A DNA stretch of 64,000 nucleotides from Amoebidium appalachense (taxonomy: Eukaryota; Ichthyosporea): NCBI GenBank assembly GCA_963693365.1, contig CAVNZM010000011.1:3348001-3412000 (forward strand). Reading direction: 5' to 3'. Shown one piece after another: positions 39,629 through 50,892 of the stretch. Every line of letters starts with the position of its first letter. Position 1 is the first letter of the stretch. The position numbers and the translations under genes are program-made. The notes below the pieces were generated by a model. It searched no databases. It saw nothing but the letters and a program-made list of their open reading frames with translations, and was not told the origin of the DNA.

Positions 39629-39894
39629 TGTGGTGTGATTGCGTCATATGGGGTAAAATACCATCAAATAGTAGCCAATAGGATACGAGCCTGGCGCTCC
39701 ATATATAGATGAGGAATTCAATGAGTGCGCCTACGTGTCCTGGAGACACCTTCCCGTACATCAGCCTGCACTCTGTGCTGTGCAGAGAGCCGATAGTAAA
39801 GGGTTAGGGAAACGAGTGAGTTCCCGTTAACCCCCAGTGTTGGTGTCGCGTTGCCTTTTCCCCTATAACTCCGTTCAAAGAACCCACTTCAACA
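39629..39894 (+). repeat. 3' LTR of the Ty3/gypsy element
   Basis: It begins TGTGGTGTGATTGCG right after the polypurine tract and ends near CACTTCAACA. It contains a TATA-like CCATATATAG at about 39699. The right boundary is set by the TG...CA rule only, since the partner LTR is missing. Confidence 0.6.
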
Positions 39895-40343
39895 CACGTA
39901 TACACACGAGAGACACAACAGCTAAAGTACTCTGAGTCAAGACATACAATGTCTGCAGCTCAAAAAGCAAGTTTATTTGCAAGCAGCACAGGGAAAAAAG
40001 TTACAGCACACTTACGTTATTAATCTAGCGAGCACGTATCTAAGGAAAAGTCTGAGTAATCATATGTTTGAATGCTATGTGTAACACTAGTCTGCACTGC
40101 AGCGTCGAAAATTCATGACAAGGTTGCACCATTCATGTAAAATGCATACATACTATTATATATGTGTGTGTGTGAAGGTACATATATATATATATATATA
40201 TAGCTTTCATCGTCAAATTATTGGTGCAGTGAGAAATAAGTCGAGCAGATATTCACTCAGTGATCGCAGCTCCCATGACCATGTATGTATGTCACATTTA
40301 GTAACTCTGAGTTTGAAGTCTTACACCAAATGCCATATTTCTA

Positions 40344-41105
40344 CTAAGCCATACTCTCGAAGCTCTGCAGCACTACGTGCACCCCATCCCCCCGTCGTAA
40401 TCTCTTTGACCTCTTCACCACCGCCAGCACCACAAATGCCACCAACGCCACCAACAGCCCCCCGGCCACCATGCCCACACCCACACTGGCCCCATCCAAC
40501 CCTCCATCGCTATTGGTCGGCGCACTGCGGGCCACCACGTGCACAAAGTCACATGACACATTAAAAGTCTGCAGCGGTGTGGGAGGACCAGCAAGCATAG
40601 CCTCCATGGCCGTAGGAAAGGCGGCCTGCGTTGCAGACGGCAAGGGTGAGCTGGGGGCAAGCAGCGTGCATTCTCCAAATGTCAGGGTGTTGATGTCACG
40701 GCACACTACTACGGGGATGGAGATTTCAACGTTCGGTGTTGGCCATGGAAAGGCAGCCTGGGTTCTACCCTGGGTGGCAGCCTGGGTGGCAGCCTGGGTG
40801 GCGGCAGGCAGGGCGGAGGTATCTGCTGGGGGTGTCTGTGTGCGTGTGAAGGGCGGCAGCACGCCGCCCACAACCACCATGTGGTCGGCACTGGCTGCGG
40901 CTGGCGGCAGGAAACGGTCGTAGGATGCCTCATGGTTGTCCACAATGACGCCACGGCGCCGGTCACTGGCAGCAGCGATCGCGGAAAGGGCCGCGGGTTT
41001 GGCGGCTGCTGCTGGGGGGCGACCCGCACGGGCAGGCTGGGCAGCAGCCGCGATGGAAGAAACGGTGTCGATGCTGCGGTGTGAGGCGGCATCGCGGCAG
41101 GCATG
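40344..41105 (-). CDS. C-terminal exon of a single-pass membrane protein, unknown
   Basis: An open frame on the minus strand is GC-rich and coding-like from about 41105 to its stop at 40344. It holds Ala/Pro-rich sequence, a short ATQAATQAATQ repeat, an ectodomain-like part with Cys residues (VCRDINTLTFGECTLL; NVSCDFVHVV), one transmembrane helix (GMVAGGLLVALVAFVVLAVV) and a short basic cytoplasmic tail (KRSKRLRRG). The frame stays open to 41255, but that part is AT-rich, so an acceptor near 41110-41130 is more likely. Upstream exons were not found, and the right flank is the promoter of the interrupted gene. Function unknown. Confidence 0.5.
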   Translation of the reverse strand, partial: HACRDAASHRSIDTVSSIAAAAQPARAGRPPAAAAKPAALSAIAAASDRRRGVIVDNHEASYDRFLPPAAASADHMVVVGGVLPPFTRTQTPPADTSALPAATQAATQAATQGRTQAAFPWPTPNVEISIPVVVCRDINTLTFGECTLLAPSSPLPSATQAAFPTAMEAMLAGPPTPLQTFNVSCDFVHVVARSAPTNSDGGLDGASVGVGMVAGGLLVALVAFVVLAVVKRSKRLRRGDGVHVVLQSFESMA

Positions 41106-41334
41106 TGGTATATTATACCGGATATCTAGTATGGATGTACACAGGTTGAGATATACGCACACGTGTACATGTATATATACCACTGTGTTTGATCTTAGGT
41201 AGGCCAGTATGCATGTCCCCCCCAGTCTTGTGCGCATGAGCATGGAGTTAAACATATGTGCACGTGCAACTTGCAGGATTATTCATGGGAAAACAGATAT
41301 AATAGCCACATGGGACCGACACGTAGTAGAGGAA

Positions 41335-41401
41335 CCATGAGCGTTAAGTTATAGTTTTATCATGAGAGGACTCCCATGAGCGTTAAGTTATAGTTTTATC
41401 A
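41335..41401. repeat. 30-base direct duplication
   Basis: CCATGAGCGTTAAGTTATAG plus TTTTATCATG occurs at 41335-41364 and 41372-41401, upstream of the interrupted gene. Confidence 0.85.
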
Positions 41402-41468
41402 TGGGAAAATATGCAAGTAGCCGTGAGGTATGACTGTGGAATGCATCGATAATCAAGTACTGTCACCC

Positions 41469-41608
41469 GATTGGCTCACTAGGTTCAAAGTTTATTGGAA
41501 CCGTGATAGCCATGGGACAGAACCGTGAACCGTATGTGATTGGCTCTCGTAGCCAAAAAGCACATACCGATGCGCATGTCTGAGCCGCTGTGCGAGCTCC
41601 GATATAAG
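41469..41608 (+). promoter_or_regulatory. CCAAT-type boxes and TATA box of the interrupted gene
   Basis: GATTGG occurs at 41469 and 41538 and TATAAG at 41603-41608. The start codon at 41866 is about 260 bases downstream, much like the PA14/VWD gene. Confidence 0.5.
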
Positions 41609-41905
41609 GGCATGTCGGGGGCTTCAGAGCTCACTCAGTGTGCTCGGCTTACGAGGTGTAAGTAGGACTAGCACGTAACTAAGCAAAGCGTGGTCTAGTC
41701 AACCCCGTTCATTTATAAACATATTGTTTGTCACAGACACACGATCATATTATACAACAGGCAGGCCTAGGGCCGCAGGGTTTGCTCTGGTCGTGGGCCA
41801 TGGTGATAGTTTAGTGCAGTGTTGGAAATGGAAGGTCTGCTAAAGGTCTGTATGTATGCGATGGGATGAGCCTGATTTCGCCAATAAAGCGCAAAAGAAA
41901 GTCGT

Positions 41906-42037
41906 TTCACATCACTCACTCGTGCTTGCCTCATGCCCCCCGTGTCCGTGGAGTGCAGGCCGTCGTGCCTGCACCCAAGGGGCTGGCCGAGGCGGGGGCC
42001 GCCAGGGGGGGTCCATGCCATGAGCCCCCCCGCACCA
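41906..42037 (-). repeat. split direct repeat B2
   Basis: From TTCACATCACTCACTCGTGC to CGCACCA. It is repeated at 42428-42561, the difference seen being in G/C run length (seven versus eight). Confidence 0.9.
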
Positions 42038-42151
42038 GCCGGGGCTGGGCCCCGCCTCGACATGCTTTATTGCCGCTGCAATCGGGCTGTGAGCCAGTCA
42101 CAGTCGCATACGTACACCGTCATGTATACAGACTTAGAGGTGGGTGGGTGG

Positions 42152-42427
42152 GAGCCGCCGTGTGCTAGCCACCGAAAACGCAATCGTGCTAACAAAAACC
42201 GTACGTGCAGCACACGGCGAAAACGAAGGTGGCCTGCATCTGCAGTGTGCTGCGCCGGAAATACCGGCGCTGGTGGCGCCTGACGTCAGGCGCTGCGCCA
42301 GACCGATGTCAGCCGCCGCTGCGGCTGCGCCTGGCGCCGCGGCCCGTGACGTCATGGGCCGCCCGGCTGCCTGCGCCCGAAGTGATCCGTGAAACATCTT
42401 TCATCTGCTGCGCATATGAAACGTACA
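42152..42427 (-). repeat. split direct repeat A2
   Basis: A 276-base copy of 47293-47568. It contains internal GC-rich palindromes, including GGCGCCTGACGTCAGGCGC. Confidence 0.95.
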
Positions 42428-42561
42428 TTCACATCACTCACTCGTGCTTGCCTCATGCCCCCCGTGTCCGTGGAGTGCAGGCCGTCGTGCCTGCACCCAA
42501 GGGGCTGGCCGAGGCGGGGGCCGCCAGGGGGGGGTCCATGCCATGAGCCCCCCCCGCACCA
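42428..42561 (-). repeat. split direct repeat B1
   Basis: It joins A2 directly (ACGTACA|TTCACATC), the junction expected of a circular intermediate. It overlaps nothing coding except the extreme 3' end region of the YR frame, which stops at 42572. Confidence 0.9.
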
Positions 42562-42571
42562 CAAGGCCCCC

Positions 42572-43684
42572 CTACTGCGATGTAGGGGGTCCGCCCCAAG
42601 GTCCCGTGGCGAGGCCCTGGTGTGACCAGACGGTGGCAATGGAGGCTTGCACGTCGCGGTGGGGCAGCCGGATGTAGACCATGAATGCGTCTGATGCCCA
42701 GCGGCCAAGGGCTTTGATGGTGGAGTCAGGTAGGCCCGCTCTCTCAGCTGCAGTGGCCCCCCCTATGCGCAGGCTGTGGCCGGCGTACCGGTCGGGGTCG
42801 TAGCCCGCATGGTGTAGAGCTGTGCGGAAACCGGCGATGAAGGTGCTCTTGAGGTAAGGGCTGCCGTCGACGCTGAACAGGGGTGCATCTGGGTGGATGC
42901 CTGCCCTGGTTGACGAGACCCCCAGGAAGAGGGCTAGATTGGCTGCTGGGCAGAAGGAAGGCTCCTCCGGGAAGGCGGGCACCCGGATGGTAACACCCTT
43001 GCCCGTGGGGTCGGTCTTAGATGTCGGCAGGAAGACTGTTGCCCCAATCAGGCGGCCACCCTGCCATAGGAGCTGGACGTCGCGACGCTTGGCGTGAAGG
43101 AGGGGGTTGAACTTGGCCGCAGATTTGGACGTGAACTCGCCCGAGCGCAGGAGGCACGAGCTGCCAAGCAGCAGGGCAGCCCACAGACGCAGGGCCTCCA
43201 ATGAAGAGCCCGGTTGGATGACTGGGAGGAGGGCGCGGAGGTCGGCTGGGAGGAGGGGCTCGAGCACTCGTTTGGGCCGGTGGCTGCCTTCCAGCAGCAG
43301 GAAGCGGCCAGCCCCGCGGATAAACCACTGAAGGCTCTGCTGGCCGGAGCCCGCTGGTGGTGCCATGCCCAAGCTGCGGTGCAGGCTGTTGACGGCGGAG
43401 ACGATGCTGGGCATGGTCCGGGCTTGCACCGCACGCATGGCGCACCAGGCAAGGAACAGCTGCACTTGGGCTGGGCAGGCTGGCAGGTAGCCACCATCAG
43501 GATTGCGGCAGTCCATTGCGTAGATGAAGTCGATAAACTGGCGCTGGTAGGACGAGTAGGAGGACTCCGTGCTGTCACCCACTGACAGCCGAGTGATGGT
43601 GCGGGCCACCTCCGGGACACAGGCCAAAACCTCGGGGGTGAACCACTGGGCAAGCCTACCATGGTCGCCACCAAAGGGGAGCAA
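42572..43684 (-). CDS. tyrosine recombinase of the PAT-like element
   Basis: An open frame of 370 codons. A core-binding SAM-like part (SSYSSYQRQFIDFIYAMDC) precedes the catalytic domain, with Arg180 (LLRSGEF), Lys223 (SKTD), His303 and Arg306 (AGHSLRIGGATAA), Trp329 and the nucleophile Tyr337 (VYIRLP). These are the expected RKHRWY-type residues. The frame opens at a TTG, not an ATG; a good acceptor (CCCTGCAG) just upstream at about 43692 suggests the YR frame is reached by splicing. It integrates the circular cDNA. Confidence 0.9.
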   Translation of the reverse strand: MLPFGGDHGRLAQWFTPEVLACVPEVARTITRLSVGDSTESSYSSYQRQFIDFIYAMDCRNPDGGYLPACPAQVQLFLAWCAMRAVQARTMPSIVSAVNSLHRSLGMAPPAGSGQQSLQWFIRGAGRFLLLEGSHRPKRVLEPLLPADLRALLPVIQPGSSLEALRLWAALLLGSSCLLRSGEFTSKSAAKFNPLLHAKRRDVQLLWQGGRLIGATVFLPTSKTDPTGKGVTIRVPAFPEEPSFCPAANLALFLGVSSTRAGIHPDAPLFSVDGSPYLKSTFIAGFRTALHHAGYDPDRYAGHSLRIGGATAAERAGLPDSTIKALGRWASDAFMVYIRLPHRDVQASIATVWSHQGLATGPWGGPPTSQ

Positions 43685-44052
43685 GCCACCTGCAGGGACA
43701 GAGCTGTGTGAGCATCATGCCTAGAGTCCCAGGGGGGGGGGGGGGGGGTAAAGGCAACGAGCGGGGTGGGCGGCAGGCAAGCGGGTGCACAGGCAGGCAA
43801 ACAAGGGGGGGAGGGGGGGGAGGGGGGCGTAGCTAAAGGGCAGAGGATGCATGCAGCGCTGGCAGGGAGGGCGGGGGAAGGGGAGGGGGGGGTATGCGCG
43901 CACAAGCCGCGGTGTAGGCGTGCGTGTGTGTGCGCTAGTGTGTGGGTGTGTATGAGCATGTGTGTGTAACACCGAGGTTAAGCATGCACGATCGAACTTC
44001 GGGGCGGTGGAGGGGGTGGCAGGTGGGGTTGGGGGGGTTGGGGGGAGGGGAA

Positions 44053-44089
<37 letters not shown>

Positions 44090-44381
44090 GACACGCCACA
44101 AGCAGTTGGCACTGCGGGCCAGCACAGAACAAAGAGGCACACCGTGTGTACACCGTAAGACCGTCATGTATTGTCCCAAACACTCCACCGGGTGAGTGAG
44201 GGAATCCGAGCGAATTCGTGTAGTGGGGGGGGGGCCGGCCCCGGCCGCCACTGCAGAACATGAATCGTGCGATATACAAAGTGGGAAGGGGGGAAGGGGG
44301 GGTGTCGGTGCCCCCCACAGCCCACACGCCAAGCCCAATACGAAGGCAAAGGAACAGGGGAGGGGGCTCGGCCCAGCCCCA

Positions 44382-46269
44382 TCACGAGAGAGGGGCAGCA
44401 AACCACCGTGACCCCGCTAGCCACTCAGGCACGGGTGTTGGGACTGGTGCGTGCCACGGGTGCAGCCGGTCGAAAGTGGCCCACTGTGCCCGCGAGATGG
44501 CATCCGCAATCGAGTTTTCCACGCCAGGGATGTGCTTGGCCGAGACCAGCACCGTGTAGCGCATTTCCATCAGCGTGATGAGACGCAGCACCCGGGCAAT
44601 GGCAGGGACGGGGGAGTGACGGGACGCGATCGTAGATACTGCACCGTCGTTATCGGTGAGCACGCGTATGTGGCTGTTGCGACAGCTGGGACCCCAACAG
44701 GCCAGGGCCACGGCAATGCCAGCCAGCTCAAACAGCACGGAAGCCCACACATCTCCGCCAGCAATGACCGTGCGCCAATGGTCCGTCCATGCTAGGTGAA
44801 ACCACGCTTGACCCCAGTAGCCACCGCATCCTATGCTGCCGGCCGCATCTGTGGTGAACATGTGATGCACGGGGGGGGGTAAGCACACGTATGCCGTTCC
44901 ACTCGGGGAGGAACTCCGACCACAGCACAACGTCGGCTCGTGCGTCGGCGCAGACACGGATGTGGTGGTGGGGCCCTAGGCCGGCCCTCTCAGCCTCCGC
45001 CAGCAGATGAAGCAAGCGTTGAAGAAAGGCACGGGCACGCCCCAGCGCCACAACCTGAGCACACCACATGAGCTTGCCGCACAGGGACCGTAGGTCTCGA
45101 ACAGTGGCCTTGGTGCGACCCCGCCAATCGGCTAGCAGGGCCCGGAGCTCGGTCAGCTTGACGGCAGGTAAGCGGGCCTCCATGCGCAGAGTGTCCCACT
45201 CGAGCCCAGAGTAGATGAGCGTGTGTGAGGGCAGCTGCACTTTGTCGTCGGCAAGCGTAACACCCACCTTCGAGCACACCCACCGAAACACCAGCATGTT
45301 GAAGGCGCACTCTTGCAGCGTATGGCCGCCGAAAAAGAAGTCGTCCACAAAATGCTGTGTCTCTGTGGCGTTGAGGGCGTGGGCGAAGTGCTGCAGGGCC
45401 TGAGCTATGCGTTCCCAGAACGCTGGGCTGGACCGCAAGCCAAACGGTAGGCGGGTCTCCACATAGAACGCGCCTAGCAGCTGGAACGACAGCAGTGGCT
45501 GGTCGTCTGGGTGCACCGGGCCGTGACGAAAGGCACCCTTCACGTCGTATGCCCCGAGGAAGCAGCCCTGGCCGAGCCGAGCTACTGTTTGCATCACCGT
45601 GCGGATGGTGATGTACTCCAGCTGATCCGGGTAGTCGACCCCATCGTTGATACTGGAGCCACGCGGGAAGGAAAGGTCGTGGATGCGGCGGACGCCCGTG
45701 CCGCCCTTTTTGGGAACTGCCCCGAGGGGCGAGGATACAAAATAAGGATAAAGGGCCACCATCTCGTCGCGGGTGAAGGGGCCCAGGATGTGGCCGCATG
45801 CCACTTCCTTCGCAATGTCGGCTGCAAGCTGCTCACGGGCCGCCAGCGCGGACGGGTGGTTTCGGCCCACCCGGGTGACCCGCTCGCCGAAGTAACCGAC
45901 CGAGAAGCCCAGCTCTAAGTCGCGGAGCAGAGCCTGCTGAAACGCAATGTCGAGGTGCGGAAACAACTCAAACAAACGGCGGAAGTTGGGGACAGATACG
46001 GTCTGTGGTGGTGCCGCTGGGTGGGGTGACCATGGGCCCCGCAGGGCAACGGAGAGGGCAGGCCCAGCGCTGACGTCAGCCCCTGCCCGAAAGGGGGCTG
46101 GGCCCCCTAAGCCGGGTTGGCCCCCCCTTCCCCCGCCCCGTTGGCTGGGTTGGGAGGGCAGGCGTGTGCGCCGTGCGCCGCTGAGCCGCACTTCAGGCAG
46201 GCGTGCTTGTAGCGGCAAGGGTTGGGTCCCTTCCTGGTGCAGCCCTTGGCCGTGTTGAAGCCCCGGCAT
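44382..46269 (-). CDS. reverse transcriptase / RNase H of the PAT-like element (one frame break)
   Basis: The RT frame starts around 46269, overlapping gag by about 160 bases. It contains SPLGAVPKKGG, RRIHDLSFPRGSSIND, motif A FLGAYDVKGAF (Asp242) and the catalytic box FVDD (307-310, the F variant of YxDD), then LPFGLRSSP. The RNase H domain has TTDAAGSIGCGGYWG, VLFELAGIAVAL, VLTDNDGA and ENSIADAISR, with all four acidic positions. The two parts are separated by a +1 break in a run of nine C (44871-44879, G on plus); eight C would keep the frame. The stop is at 44382. Confidence 0.9.
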
Positions 46270-47167
46270 ATCTCATCCGCAGCAGGGGCCGGGCTGGCGC
46301 GAGGGCTGGCTGTGGCCCCCCCAGAGGCAGGCTGCCGGGGTGTGCGGGGAGCGGTGGGTGCCTGGTGCAGGCGGGCACCAGACAGGGACACGGCCAGCTG
46401 CACAGCGTCGGGTGCGTCGAGTGGGCGGCCAGAGGCAGCGCACGACCGGCGGTGTGCGTCCTCCCAGCGCATGATGGCAGCCCACTGGTACTCGGGTGCC
46501 AACTCAGTGGCCACAAACTCGGCGTGGGCCAGCAGGGCCGTGACGGGGGCGTTGGCGTTGATGCGTAGGCGTAGCAGCTGCAAGATGCAGCGCAGGTAGG
46601 TCTGCAGGTCCGGGCACAGGGCGGGCTGGCGCTGGGTGCCAGGCGTCTGCAGCACAACCGTGCCAGCAGGCAGGCCAGGCAGGGAAACCGGCTGGCGCTG
46701 CGTGTGGACAGAAGAGCCCGTGGGCGGCAGCAGGTCGAGTAAAGCGAAAAGCTGCATAGGCTCGAAGATGGCAGCCCCCCGGACCTCCGGGGACAGGTGG
46801 GGGCAGGGTGGGTTCGACTGGCTGCGCTGGCTGGCCCCCCAAACGGCCAGTTGCAGGGCATTGGGCGGCGGAGGCAGCTGGTGCATGTCGCCGCCCTGAG
46901 GGTCCTCCTCACGGGGGCGCTTGTTGGCGTTGCCGGGGGGTTGCTCTACAGCATCCACGGCCCCCGCCGCAGCGGCAGGGGGCCCCGTGACAGGGGGGTT
47001 CCTACCGGTTCCGCCCCCGCCAAGGTTGACGAGGTGGGGGAAGGCGCGCAGGAGAAGATCTTGCTGGGAAGGGGGGGCCGGGCTGGCCTGCAGGGCCTGA
47101 CGGGTCGCGTTGGCCACCTCAGAAGCAAACATGCGAATGGTCGCTGCCAGCTCAGGGGTCAGGGCAA

Positions 47168-47215
<48 letters not shown>

Positions 47216-47288
47216 CGTCCTGCACAGGAGGGCGCGCCTCCTGCCCTGCCTGTGCTGCAGGGCCATTGTCTGTTGGGTCTACTTCCAT
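46107..47288 (-). CDS. gag-like protein of the PAT-like element
   Basis: About 393 residues from ATG 47288 (MEVDPTDNGPAAQAG); a longer frame to 47354 would run into repeat A1. It has a poly-Gln stretch coded by (CTG)n on plus (about 47171-47213), a Pro/Ala-rich body and a C-terminal zinc region: CRGFNTAKGCTRKGPNPC then a CX2CX4HX4C knuckle (CLKCGSAAHGAHAC). Nucleocapsid-like RNA binding is the usual role. Confidence 0.85.
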
Positions 47289-47292
47289 ACTT

Positions 47293-47568
47293 GAGCCGCC
47301 GTGTGCTAGCCACCGAAAACGCAATCGTGCTAACAAAAACCGTACGTGCAGCACACGGCGAAAACGAAGGTGGCCTGCATCTGCAGTGTGCTGCGCCGGA
47401 AATACCGGCGCTGGTGGCGCCTGACGTCAGGCGCTGCGCCAGACCGATGTCAGCCGCCGCTGCGGCTGCGCCTGGCGCCGCGGCCCGTGACGTCATGGGC
47501 CGCCCGGCTGCCTGCGCCCGAAGTGATCCGTGAAACATCTTTCATCTGCTGCGCATATGAAACGTACA
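47293..47568 (-). repeat. split direct repeat A1
   Basis: The 5' terminal repeat of the element (element sense is minus). Its outer end ACGTACA touches the interrupted host exon at 47569. Confidence 0.95.
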
Positions 47569-47749
47569 CTTAGTTCAAATGGGCCGAGAAGGTTTGACTG
47601 CTGGAGCCGCAGTTCATATACCCGGGATGTCGATCTGAGGAATGCGTCCGAAGTCGCTCGACCAATCGCTGTGCAGCGAATGTTTATCCTTTGGAATGTG
47701 CATGATCTCCAGGGCGCGAACTGGAAACACGGAGTGCCTTTGAACCCGG

Positions 47750-48537
47750 GTGAGTCGCTGAGGCCCTAGAAACCAATGAGAGAGAGAACTTTTCCAGTTT
47801 TTCAGGCAATAAAAAAGAATAATATGTTTCCTATCATTAGGAGCATGGTTTTTAAGCAGGTGTATGTAAAGGTTCGTACTCTCAGTAGGAACGTACTTGC
47901 CTGCGGATACATGCCATCATGGTCCTAATATTTCGCACCCTGTCACCAGTCCGGCCCGCGCTCCGACGTCTCGGCCCAGTCCCGGTGGTCACAACAAGAA
48001 AAGGGGGGAAAAAACGTGAATGGAGTGAAGGAGGAGCAGAGAGGAGGGGAGGGGGGTTGGAAAGGAGGGGGTGGAGGGGGAGAAGGGGCCTGGGGCGGGG
48101 GGGCCCCGGGGGGGGGGGGGGGGGGGGAGGGGGGGGGGGGGGGAGGGGAGGGAGGAAGGACCAAACTTTCTAATACAGGACCAAATATTAAGTGGGGACT
48201 CGGCTCGCGAGCCTCGAGGCCTAGGTGGGTCCGGATCCGGTGCGGGGAGGGGAGGAGGAGAGGGGGGGGGGGGGGGGGGGGGAGTATCAGTGCCATCTCA
48301 TTAATAATGATGGAGAAAGATCAGGGGGAAGGGGGGCCCGGGGGGGGGAGGGGGGGGGGGGGGGGGAGGCCTAAATAGCTAGGGGGAAATCCGGGGGCCC
48401 GGGAGGAAAGGGCCCGCGGGGAAGGGGTGATTGGGGTGGAGGGGGGAGGGGGGGGGCTAGTGAGTGAAAGCACGATAAATTGGAAATATGGTAGACTATT
48501 GGGGCCGTGCGTTTCAGAATCGAATGCGCAAGTTTTT

Positions 48538-48573
<36 letters not shown>

Positions 48574-50275
48574 ATCCGCAAAAATTACGTGTAGTCTGGA
48601 TGTGGATTTGTACTAAGAATTTGTTTCCTGGGTCAGGCCGCATTTAGGCCCTCCCCCCCTTTCCCTCAATACACACACACATGTATGTACACGCACACGC
48701 GGGGGGTGCGGGTGGGGGTCGGGGGGGGGGGTCTGGCCAGGGGTGACCGTGAAGCTGGGAAGAGTCTGAGCAGTGACTGCTCAAGGGACAAAAATGGCGC
48801 AATCATGTGAATGATTTGCAGCCAATCAGACGACAGAAATACTCAGTCCGAAAGGCGCCGCACGTAAGATCGTCCTTGCCCGGGATAGTTGCCAATACAA
48901 TTCATGACGAATGTGAATACGGGGATCACCATATTCACATATTCGCCTTTTTCCGGAATATCAGAGTGGGAAAGATGGAATTTACGGTAGGGGGATTGAA
49001 AAGAGGGTCAGGCAGTACGAGAACGAATCAGAGGCACCACCTGACCAACTGTGGATGTTAGCAAAACAACTGAAGAGGAAACGAAGCAAAAAGGAAAGAG
49101 GAAAGGGAGCAAGATGAGAAAGTGGAATGGAAGCAAAAAAGAAAAAGATACCAGAAAGAAGGGGGGAAAACGGAAACAAAGCAGAAAAGAAAGAGCAAAA
49201 AAAAAACCAAGAAAACAAAGAGGAAATGAAGCAAGAAAACAAGAAGAGAAAAGAAAGAGAAAACAAAGAAAGAAACTAAGAGAGGAATGAAAGAGGAAAC
49301 GGAGCAAAAAAGAAAGAAGGACTAAAGAAGCAAGAAAAGAAAGAGAGAAATGAAAGAGGAAACTCGAAACAAGAAAGATAAGAGGAAATTTTAAAGGCGC
49401 AAGAAAGGAAAGAGGAAACGAAGCAAGAAAGGAGAATTAACTACAACGAGAGCCTCGTGATTCAGAAAGCCAGCCCTCCAGCACGCCGGGCATACCATGC
49501 TATAAGCTTTAACCCCATTTGGCCACAAATGCGCATCTGTGTGCTGTGTGTGTGTGTGCGCGCGCAGCCCCGAGGGGTTGAAGGGGGGGTGGGGTGGGTG
49601 GGTGGGGGGGGGGGGGGGGGGGGGGGGGGGGATCTGCAGTTGCCTAAATAATCTGTGGTTGGTGGGTGGTTGTGTTGGGCCGCCAAAGGGACCGGGGGGA
49701 GGGACGAGGGGTGGGGTCAAAAAATGGGAGGTAGAGGAGGAGGGGGGGGGGGGGGGAGAGGGGGGGGGGGGGAGAGGGGGGGGGAGGGGGGGGGAGAGAG
49801 AGAGAGGGAGAGGGGGGGGGGGGGCTGGAGGGAGGGAAGGTTGGAGGGAATGGGGTCGAACAAGGACGAGCAAAGTCCAGGAATTCAGTTTTTGGCATGA
49901 CAATGCACAAGATCGAAAGGTTTTCTTAGGGCTAAATCTCTCCGTCCTGCCCCCAATCCCCCCCCCCCCCCCCCTCCCCCTTCCCTCTCCCCCTTCCCTC
50001 TCCACCTCCAACCCCTCTCCCCACCCCCCTTCCCCCCCCCCTCCCCCCCGCCTCACCCCCAGCAACCTCGTTTGATTGCCCTCTTTCTCCTTCTGTAGCA
50101 GGTGTAAAGAGTGTAAATGCTTCCACACCTCCTGTTGATTGAACCCATGCAACCGTTTCTAGAAAGGGAGGACTTGTGTAGATTTCCTTTACGGTGCACT
50201 TGTGCGCGCGCGTTTGTGTGTGTGTGTGCCCAGCGGGGGGAGGGGGGGGGGTCCCCGGTCCCTCACTCTCCATAG
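47750..50275 (+). repeat. intron of the interrupted gene: G-rich, (TA)15 and purine-rich repeats
   Basis: It contains G-rich stretches (48016-48150, 48260-48470, 49590-49830), a (TA)15 array at 48541-48570, and a purine-only-like block at about 49050-49440 built from imperfect GAGGAAACGAAGCAAGAAAG units. No exon was recognised inside. Confidence 0.7.
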
Positions 50276-50892
50276 CCCCCGGTGACGAGTGGGGCATATA
50301 TTTCAAACGGATGATTGACCGTCGGGTGGAGAGTGCAGGCTGGTGCATTCGTTTATTTAGGGATGCTTATCTTGCTAATATTTCTACTACTGTACACTTG
50401 CACACCCGTCTCAGTATATTTCCTACCTTTATTCGCCCATTGTCTGAATACGGGTTGCCCTTCTTAGCTATGGCACCCCCCCGATACTGTTGAAAATATC
50501 ACCCACTCACTAGATGACTTCCACTACACCACTTGCTTTACGTTTCTTACTGGTCTTTCCACACCCATCCCTAGACGCCTTTTCGATTATCTCTACGCAC
50601 TCACACCACCATCGCAACGCGTACACGAATTAGCCCTTAAATTTCACCAACACATCACCCGCCTCTCCGCATTTGCCCTGGACCACCCACTCTTCCGATT
50701 GCACGCCTCCCCGCCGGACTCGCCCCTCTACCTCTTCCCTTCCGCAACGTCTCTGCCCATTGTCGAGCGATATGCGGAGTGGCTGGCGACCCCACCGGAG
50801 GTACGGCTGGATCATGGTGTGACTACTGTGAATAGTTTTAAGTCTATGGTTGATAGATATCTTTTTACTCTGTACGTGTTGCATCCCTTCCT

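Larger units (their letters stand above)
37908..39894 (+). mobile_element. 5'-truncated Ty3/gypsy chromovirus with 3' LTR
   Basis: Only the 3' part of the element remains: integrase zinc-binding domain, catalytic core, GPY/F-like region and chromodomain, then a purine tract (AAGGGGGGGG) and an LTR. No gag, protease or reverse transcriptase and no 5' LTR were found upstream. Several frame breaks indicate it is dead. AT-rich codon use differs from the neighbouring host genes. Confidence 0.8.
41905..47568 (-). mobile_element. PAT-like (DIRS-order) tyrosine-recombinase retrotransposon
   Basis: In element orientation (minus) the order is A1 (47568-47293), gag, RT/RNase H, YR, B1 (42561-42428), A2 (42427-42152), spacer, B2 (42037-41906). 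A1-ORFs-B1-A2-B2 is the split-direct-repeat layout of PAT-type elements, which integrate through a circular DNA by tyrosine recombinase and make no target-site duplication; none is seen. A1 and A2 (276 bases each) look identical, so the insertion is recent. High GC content separates it from the flanking DNA. It interrupts the coding exon of a host gene, in the opposite orientation. Confidence 0.9.

Noticed and set aside
39629-39894. A second LTR to pair with 39629-39894 upstream of 37908
   Set aside because: No TG-start copy of this sequence was found between 36362 and 37907; the element is 5'-truncated.
45594-45799. Antisense and alternate-frame ORFs inside the YR retrotransposon (for example 44990-45799, 46193-46912, 43048-43959, 46797-47294)
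   Set aside because: Shadows of the GC-rich gag, RT and YR frames, whose motifs are unambiguous.
47289-47354. Longer gag start at 47354
   Set aside because: It would begin inside terminal repeat A1. The ATG at 47288, just outside the repeat, is preferred.
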